Source of the DNA: Dipteris shenzhenensis
Lineage: Eukaryota > Polypodiophyta > Polypodiopsida > Gleicheniales
NCBI GenBank assembly: GCA_047967505.1
Contig: CM106538.1
Length of the DNA: 64,000 nucleotides
Reading direction: 5' to 3' (one strand)
A model generated the notes under the pieces. That model saw only the letters and a list, made by a program, of their open reading frames with translations. It did not search any database and was not told the DNA's origin. Below are positions 58,490 through 64,000 of this stretch, in pieces (the stretch's first letter is position 1; each line of letters begins with the position of its first letter). A program made the translations under genes and the position numbers.

Positions 58490-59575
58490 ATGGATCTTCT
58501 TTTCGAATATGATTTTGAGATTAAATACATTGAGGGCAAAGAGAATAAGGTGGCTTATGCTTTGAGTAGACGTCCTCTTGTGAATGCCCTAACCATTGTT
58601 TGTTCTGATTTAATGGAAAACATTAAGGCTAAAATTAAACAAGATCCCTTTTATGTTTCTATCCTTGATAAGCTTTCCAAGAATCATTCTGAGAGAGTGA
58701 AGGGAAGATTTCACTTAGTAAATGGGAATTCGCATTGTAATGATAGACTTTGTGTGCCTAAACAATCTTCTTTTAAAGCTAAACTTTTGCATGAATGTCA
58801 TGATGCACCGTTTTTTGGACATGCATGATATAACAAATCATATAGCAAGGTTAGAAAGATTTTCTTTTGGCCTAATTTGAAGAATGATGTCTATTGGTAT
58901 GTTAGGGAATGTTTACATTGTTAATGAGTCAAAATTGAACAACATAGAATACCAGGTCTAATGGAACCCCTAGACATTTCTCTTCAAAAGTGGGAATTTA
59001 TTTCAATGGACTTCATCACTAAATTGCCTATTACTAGAGGGCGTTATGATGCTATTCTTGTTGTTGTTGATTGTTTGACCAAAATGGCCCATTTCTTTCC
59101 AATGAAAAAGACTGATGGTGCTCGAGCTAGCCAAATTATTTGTAAGAGAAATCTTTCGCTTGCATGGTATGCCTAAGAGTATTGTTTCTAATAGGGATGC
59201 AAAGTTCACATCTTATTTGTAGCATGCTACTACATTTAAATCCATAAGAACTGAACTTAAAACAAGCACAGCATTTCAGCCGAAACAAATGGGGAAACTC
59301 AAATAGTAAATCATTTTATGGAAGACATTCTTAGAATGTATGTTATGAGAAACAAACTAATTGGATTGAATTCTTATATTTGGGTGAGTTTGCTTATAAT
59401 AGTTCATGGCATAGCTCAATTCAAATGACTCCCTTTGAAGCTATATACGGATAAAATTGTCATTCACCAGTTAATTTCTCTGATTCTGAGAGCAAAGTTG
59501 AAAAATTAAAACAAATTCTTGAGAGGATGGATGAGGAAGTCAAACACATCTGACATTGTATCAAAAGCTAAGTAG
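58490..59575 (+). pseudogene. gypsy integrase, copy 2
   Basis: HHCC finger remains (HECHDAPFFGHA, stop, YNKSYSKV) and the core [20 protein letters not shown]. Stops TGA at 58827-58829 and TAA at about 58921 are specific to this copy. Frameshifted after about 59130. Confidence 0.78.
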
Positions 59576-59989
59576 AAGAATTCGAATTCATGATTCGAAA
59601 AAATTGAGAAAATCGCTCGAATGATGCGAATGGAAGAAAAAATCATTAAAAAAACGGTGACACGTCATGTTTTTTCTATAAATCACCATGTCATCACCAC
59701 ATATGTCATCACCACATATTCGTACGAATAACTTTTATTCATACAAATAAAGTATTCGTACAAATAATCTTATATTAGGACGAATACGTTCCTTCGATTT
59801 TGCATATAATCTCATTGTTTGCCAATTTTCCTTATCTCACGCTTGATTCTTCAGTCGAGCATAAGAGATCTAAAAAGGAAAAGAAGGAGAACGGTCCTCA
59901 AGGTTGTGAAAGCAATCTAGAAGGTTTAAAATAAGATAGATTTTTGTTAGGGAGCTTTAGGATCTCATTTTGAGTTCCTGAGATCTCTT

Positions 59990-61560
59990 GTTTGGATTTT
60001 GGTTTTGGTCTTTTCTTTTCTTTGTTGGAGTTCTAGGTTCCCTTTATTGAGTACCTTCGATCTCTTGTCATAAAAATATTTTAGATATTTATGTGTTTGA
60101 AATTTGTTTGTGGAAGTTCTAGGTTCTCTTTATTGAGTTTCTTCGATCTCTTGTGATAAAAAAAAATTAGATATTCATGTGTTTGAAATTTGTTTGTGGG
60201 AGTTCTAGAATCTCCTTGTTGAGTTCCTTAGATCTCTTGTGATAAAATTTTTTTGTGAGAGTTTGAGGATCTACTTGTTGAGTTCCTTAGATCTCTTGTG
60301 AGAAATATGTTTGTTTTTGTGTCTATGAAATTTGTTTGTGGGAGTTTTAAGATCTCCTTGTTGAGTTTCTTAGATTTCATGTGAATAGACTTTTGTACGT
60401 GGGAATTCTAGGATCTCTTTGGAGTTCCTTAGATCTCTTGTGAGAAATATGTTTGTTTTTGTGTCTATGAAATTTGTTTGTGGAGTTTTAATATCTCTTT
60501 GTTGAGTTTCTTAACTGTCATGTGAATAGATTTTTATACATGGGAATTCTAGGATCTCTTTGGTGAGTTCCTTAGATCTCTTGCGATAAATGGGCTTGTT
60601 TTTGTGTCTATGAAATTTGTTTGTGGGAGTTTTAAGATCTCCTTGGGATCTCTTTGGTGAGTTCCTTAGATCTCTTGTGATAAATGGGCTTGTTTTTGTG
60701 TCTATGAAATTTACTTGTGGGAGTTCTAAGATCTCCTTGTTGAGTTTCTTAGATCTCATGTGAATAGATTTTTGTATGTGGGAGTTCTAGGATGTCTTTG
60801 GTGAGTTCCTTTGATCTCTTATGATAAATGGGCTTGTTTTTGTGTCTATGAAATTTGTTTGTGGGAGTTCTAAGATCTCCTTGTTGAGTTTCTTAGATCT
60901 CATGTGAATAGATTTTTGTACATGGGAGTTCTAGGATCTCTTTAGTGAGTTCCTTAGATCTCTTGTGATAAATGAGCTTGTTTTTGTGTCTATGAAATTT
61001 GTTTGTGGGAGTTCTAAGATCTCCTTGCTGAGTTTCTTAGATCTCATGTGAATAGATTTTTGTACGTGGGAGTTCTAGGATCTCTTTGGTGAGTTCCTTA
61101 GATCTCTTGTGATAAATGGGGTTCTTTTTGTGTTTATGAAATTTGTTTGTGGGAGTTCTAAGATCTCCTTGTTGGGTTTCTTAGATCTCATGCGAATATA
61201 TTTTTGTATGTGGGAGTTCTAGGATCTCTTTGGTGAGTTCCTTAGATCTCTTATGATAAATGGGCTTGTTTTTGTGTCTATGAAATTTGTTTGTGGGAGT
61301 TCTAAGATCTCCTTGTTGAGTTTCTTAGATCTCATGTGAATAGATTTTTGTATGTGGGAGTTTAGGATCTCCTTGTTGAGTTCCTTAGATCTCTTATGAG
61401 AAATGGGCTTGTTTTCGTGTCTATGAAATTATTAAATTAGTTTGTGGAAGTTTTAAGATCTCCTTGTTGAGTTCCTTAGATCTCTTGTGGGAATTTTTGT
61501 ATGTGGGAGTTTTAGGATCTTCTCGTTGAGTTCCCTAGACCTCATATGAGAAATATGATT
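59990..61560. repeat. 144-bp minisatellite, copy 2
   Basis: Unit starts (GAATA) are at 60762, 60906, 61050 and 61194, exactly 144 apart, as in 20690-22260. Flanking DNA (59576-59990 and 61560-61900) is the same as in unit 1 and has no gene. Confidence 0.9.
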
Positions 61561-61902
61561 TTATTGTGTTTGTATTCTCACACTTTCTTTGAATGAATAT
61601 GTAATATTCTTTCAATAGAATGTGAAAGAATACAAAGAGTTTTAAAGTGTACGAATTGAAAGTTTTAAAAGTAATTAGAAGAGTTGTCTCATTCTTACAC
61701 TTTCTTTTGAATGAATATTCAATATTCTTTCAATAGAATGTGAATTATTTCAAAAGAGTGTGATTGAATGACAATTAATATATTGCATGCTTGAACGTGT
61801 TTTTCAAAGGATATGTGTTGTTTTTTATAAAATGTTTATTGCAATATGTTTCTATTGTATACTCAAATTAGTTTTTTTTGCATTTTGTTTTTGGCAACTT
61901 CA

Positions 61903-64000
61903 ATAGCATGGTGCGCGCAAAGATTTGGTCATACATGACGGAGATACAAAAAGTACATGCCTCGGTCTCTTTCTTGCAATGTAAATATTGTGGACACAAA
62001 TTCACAGGTGGTTCTACTCGCATCAAGCAACATTTTCTCGGAATAGGCAGTGATGTTGGAGCTTGCACATGCACTCCCTGTCTGATGTTCTTCCGTTATG
62101 CAAATCGTATTTAGAGAAAGTGAAGAAAGTGGTTAATTAGACCCTAATCAGAAATTGTGCAAATCAACAAGATGCGAGCACTGAGCTTGATGAGATGGTT
62201 AAAGGAGAAGCACCAATAAATGTGAGGAGTGTATCCATACATGAAGGTGATGTAGATATGCTAGCAAGCGGGTCGCAGGTGAGTTTTGATGCGACTAATG
62301 TTTGTCAAGTAAAGAAGAGAAAAAAGGGAGAACAATCTTCTATGGAGGATGGATTTCTTCGACAACAAGTGCATGAAGAGCACTTAAGATGGATAGAACC
62401 ATTTGTTAAAAATGGTATACCATTCAATGTCATGAGAAATGACACATTTCATAATGCCTTGAAATCATGTGCTAGACCACGGTTTATTTTGCCAAATTAT
62501 AATAAAATGCATACCGATCATCTTGATAGAGTCAAATAAACTGTGGTGGATTGCTTGAAAAAAAAGATATTGGACTTTATTACTATATATGGGTGCACTC
62601 TTGCATTTGATGGATGGACTAGCAAGCAAGCCAGACACTTGATAAATGTACTGTGCATTATTCCCAAGGGAACTATGCTTTTGGATAGTATTGATACGTC
62701 TCTAAAAGAAAAAACTTCGGCATATATTGTAAAAATATACGAAAGAGCAATTCATAAAGTTGGTGGCAGTGAGAGTGGTACTGCATTAGTAACAAATAAT
62801 GCATCAAATTACAAGACCGCAGGTCAGATGGTCATGGAAAAGTATCCCACTCTGACATGGGTGCTATGTAGCACTCATACTCTCAACTTATTGTTGAAGG
62901 ATATTGGACAATTGCCATTTGTGCAACCAGTACTGCAAGATGCTAATGTCGTAGTGAGTTTTATAAAGAGTCATTAATACTTGCATGCAGTATTCAGAGA
63001 GCACTCTGTGAAGCAACTCAGGCAATTTTGTCAAACTAGATTTGCCTTTTCTTTCTAGTTCTTGCTAGATTGTTGGAATTGTGTTAAGCTTTAGTTGAGA
63101 TTGTTGCTGATAGATGATGGGTGAATTGGCTAGAAAAATAGATGCAATATGCAATACCAAGCTCTAAATGTGTACATCTTGTACAATCATCTCTATTTTG
63201 GAAAAATGTTAAAAGAATAAAAGAAGGTGTAGAACCATTTGTAGCAATATTAAGGATGGTTGATGCTGATGCCTTTGTTATGGGTAAAGTGTATTGGAAG
63301 ATGTCAGAAGCAATACGACAAGTTAAAGAATTTGTGCACTTTGCTCCTAGGGAGAAGCAACAAGTGGTATATCTGGCCCATAAGAGATGGAAGCAAATGG
63401 ACACCCCTTTGCATGGAGCTGCATTTGCAGTACATCCACAATATCAAATGCATTCTCAATCAAAGAATCTTGAAGTCATAAGTAACTTTCGAGAGCTTTG
63501 TAAAAAGTTACTTCTTGGAGATCAATGAAAACTGGCCTACCCGCAACGACTGAGATATATGAATCGCAAAGGCTCTTTTGGAGATCCTTGGAATCTTGAT
63601 GCTATTAAGACAACTATTGCACCTACTCGGTGGAAGGAATATGGTGGAGAGACATTGGAGTTACAGCATGTTGCAACTTGTGTGCTCTCTATTGCTGCAT
63701 CATTGGTGCATGTGAGAAAAATTGGCGTGCATACAATTTTATTCATCCTAAGAGTTGCAATCGCTTAAAGCCATCAAGAGCTATAGATTTGGTATTTTAC
63801 TTTGGAAATCTACAATTGTTGAAAGGATTTGATGTTGCAGCTAGGGCAGCAAGCGAAGCCATTGTAATGAGAATTGCTAGACAACGATTGACTACAGAAT
63901 TAGTTGCTGAGGGTGCATTTAGTGAAGAGGAAGATGAGCCTGAGCTACTCAGTGACAATAGCAAAGTCGAAGAGATATACGATATTGTACCTGTGTTGAA
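61903..64000 (+). pseudogene. hAT transposase pseudogene, copy 2 (runs off the window)
   Basis: It has an intact BED-like finger (SFLQCKYCGHKFTGGSTRIK then QHFLGIG), a DUF659-like block (GIPFNVMRNDTFHNALKSCA, CTLAFDGWTSKQAR) and the LTLNLLLKDI-type region. The Asp of LTDNAS is Asn here (LVTNNAS), so a likely catalytic residue is lost. Stops: TAA near 62538 (CAA in copy 1), TAA at 62975-62977 (shared), a TAG near 63138 and a TGA near 63526. The dimerisation region is frameshifted near 63705. Confidence 0.86.

Larger units (their letters stand above)
55389..59575 (+). mobile_element. Ty3/gypsy retrotransposon, copy 2 internal region
   Basis: It is collinear with 16112-20285 and has an LTR end and primer site upstream. 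All genes are broken. The internal region stops at the same gypsy/hAT-associated junction as copy 1. Confidence 0.86.

Overview
This is a nuclear window from a repeat-rich, AT-rich eukaryote, most likely a seed-free land plant such as a fern. The evidence is plant-type CACTA, hAT (DUF659) and Ty3/gypsy elements with a tRNA-Met primer site, GT-AG introns, and one intact 567-codon gene at 29917-31620 (minus). That gene looks like TEDC1, a centriolar tubulin epsilon/delta complex subunit expected only in lineages that build flagella, here presumably motile sperm. The species call is inference.

The window is dominated by a large collinear duplication. Unit 1 (1 to about 31250) and unit 2 (31251 to the end) share blocks in the same order: A 1-1479 = 31251-32728 (TEDC1 5' part and upstream flank); B 1712-8525 = 38120-44820 (flank plus CACTA family II); C 8526-10370 = 44821-46880 (CACTA II leader); D 16112-24900 = 55397-64000 (gypsy plus minisatellite plus hAT). 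Unit 2 additionally carries a CACTA family I element (32728-38119) and a nested stack (47215-53614). Unit 1 alone holds a kinase-like pseudogene with an 874-bp tandem repeat (10475-13193), a decayed DUF7869-like transposon gene (14545-16050) and a small hAT-type MITE (7661-7908).

The CACTA elements share an unusual plan. A tnp2 transposase gene and a second gene resembling plant En/Spm TNP1-type proteins are transcribed away from each other from the middle of the element. The short motif that fills the terminal regions recurs in that central bidirectional promoter. Family II/III uses the palindrome TCGCTATATAGCGA; family I uses TAGAYGCG-like words. Copies here are truncated, internally deleted or carry stops.

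The gypsy and hAT genes are pseudogenes. Pairs of copies allow mutations to be polarised: several stops are C-to-T type changes, and one reverse transcriptase has lost its catalytic motif in a 21-base deletion. The remaining DNA is simple or tandem repeat (221-, 144-, 248- and 384-bp periods, purine tracts, ATGCTT palindromes) or gene-free flank. I saw no rRNA, tRNA, CRISPR or prokaryotic feature.
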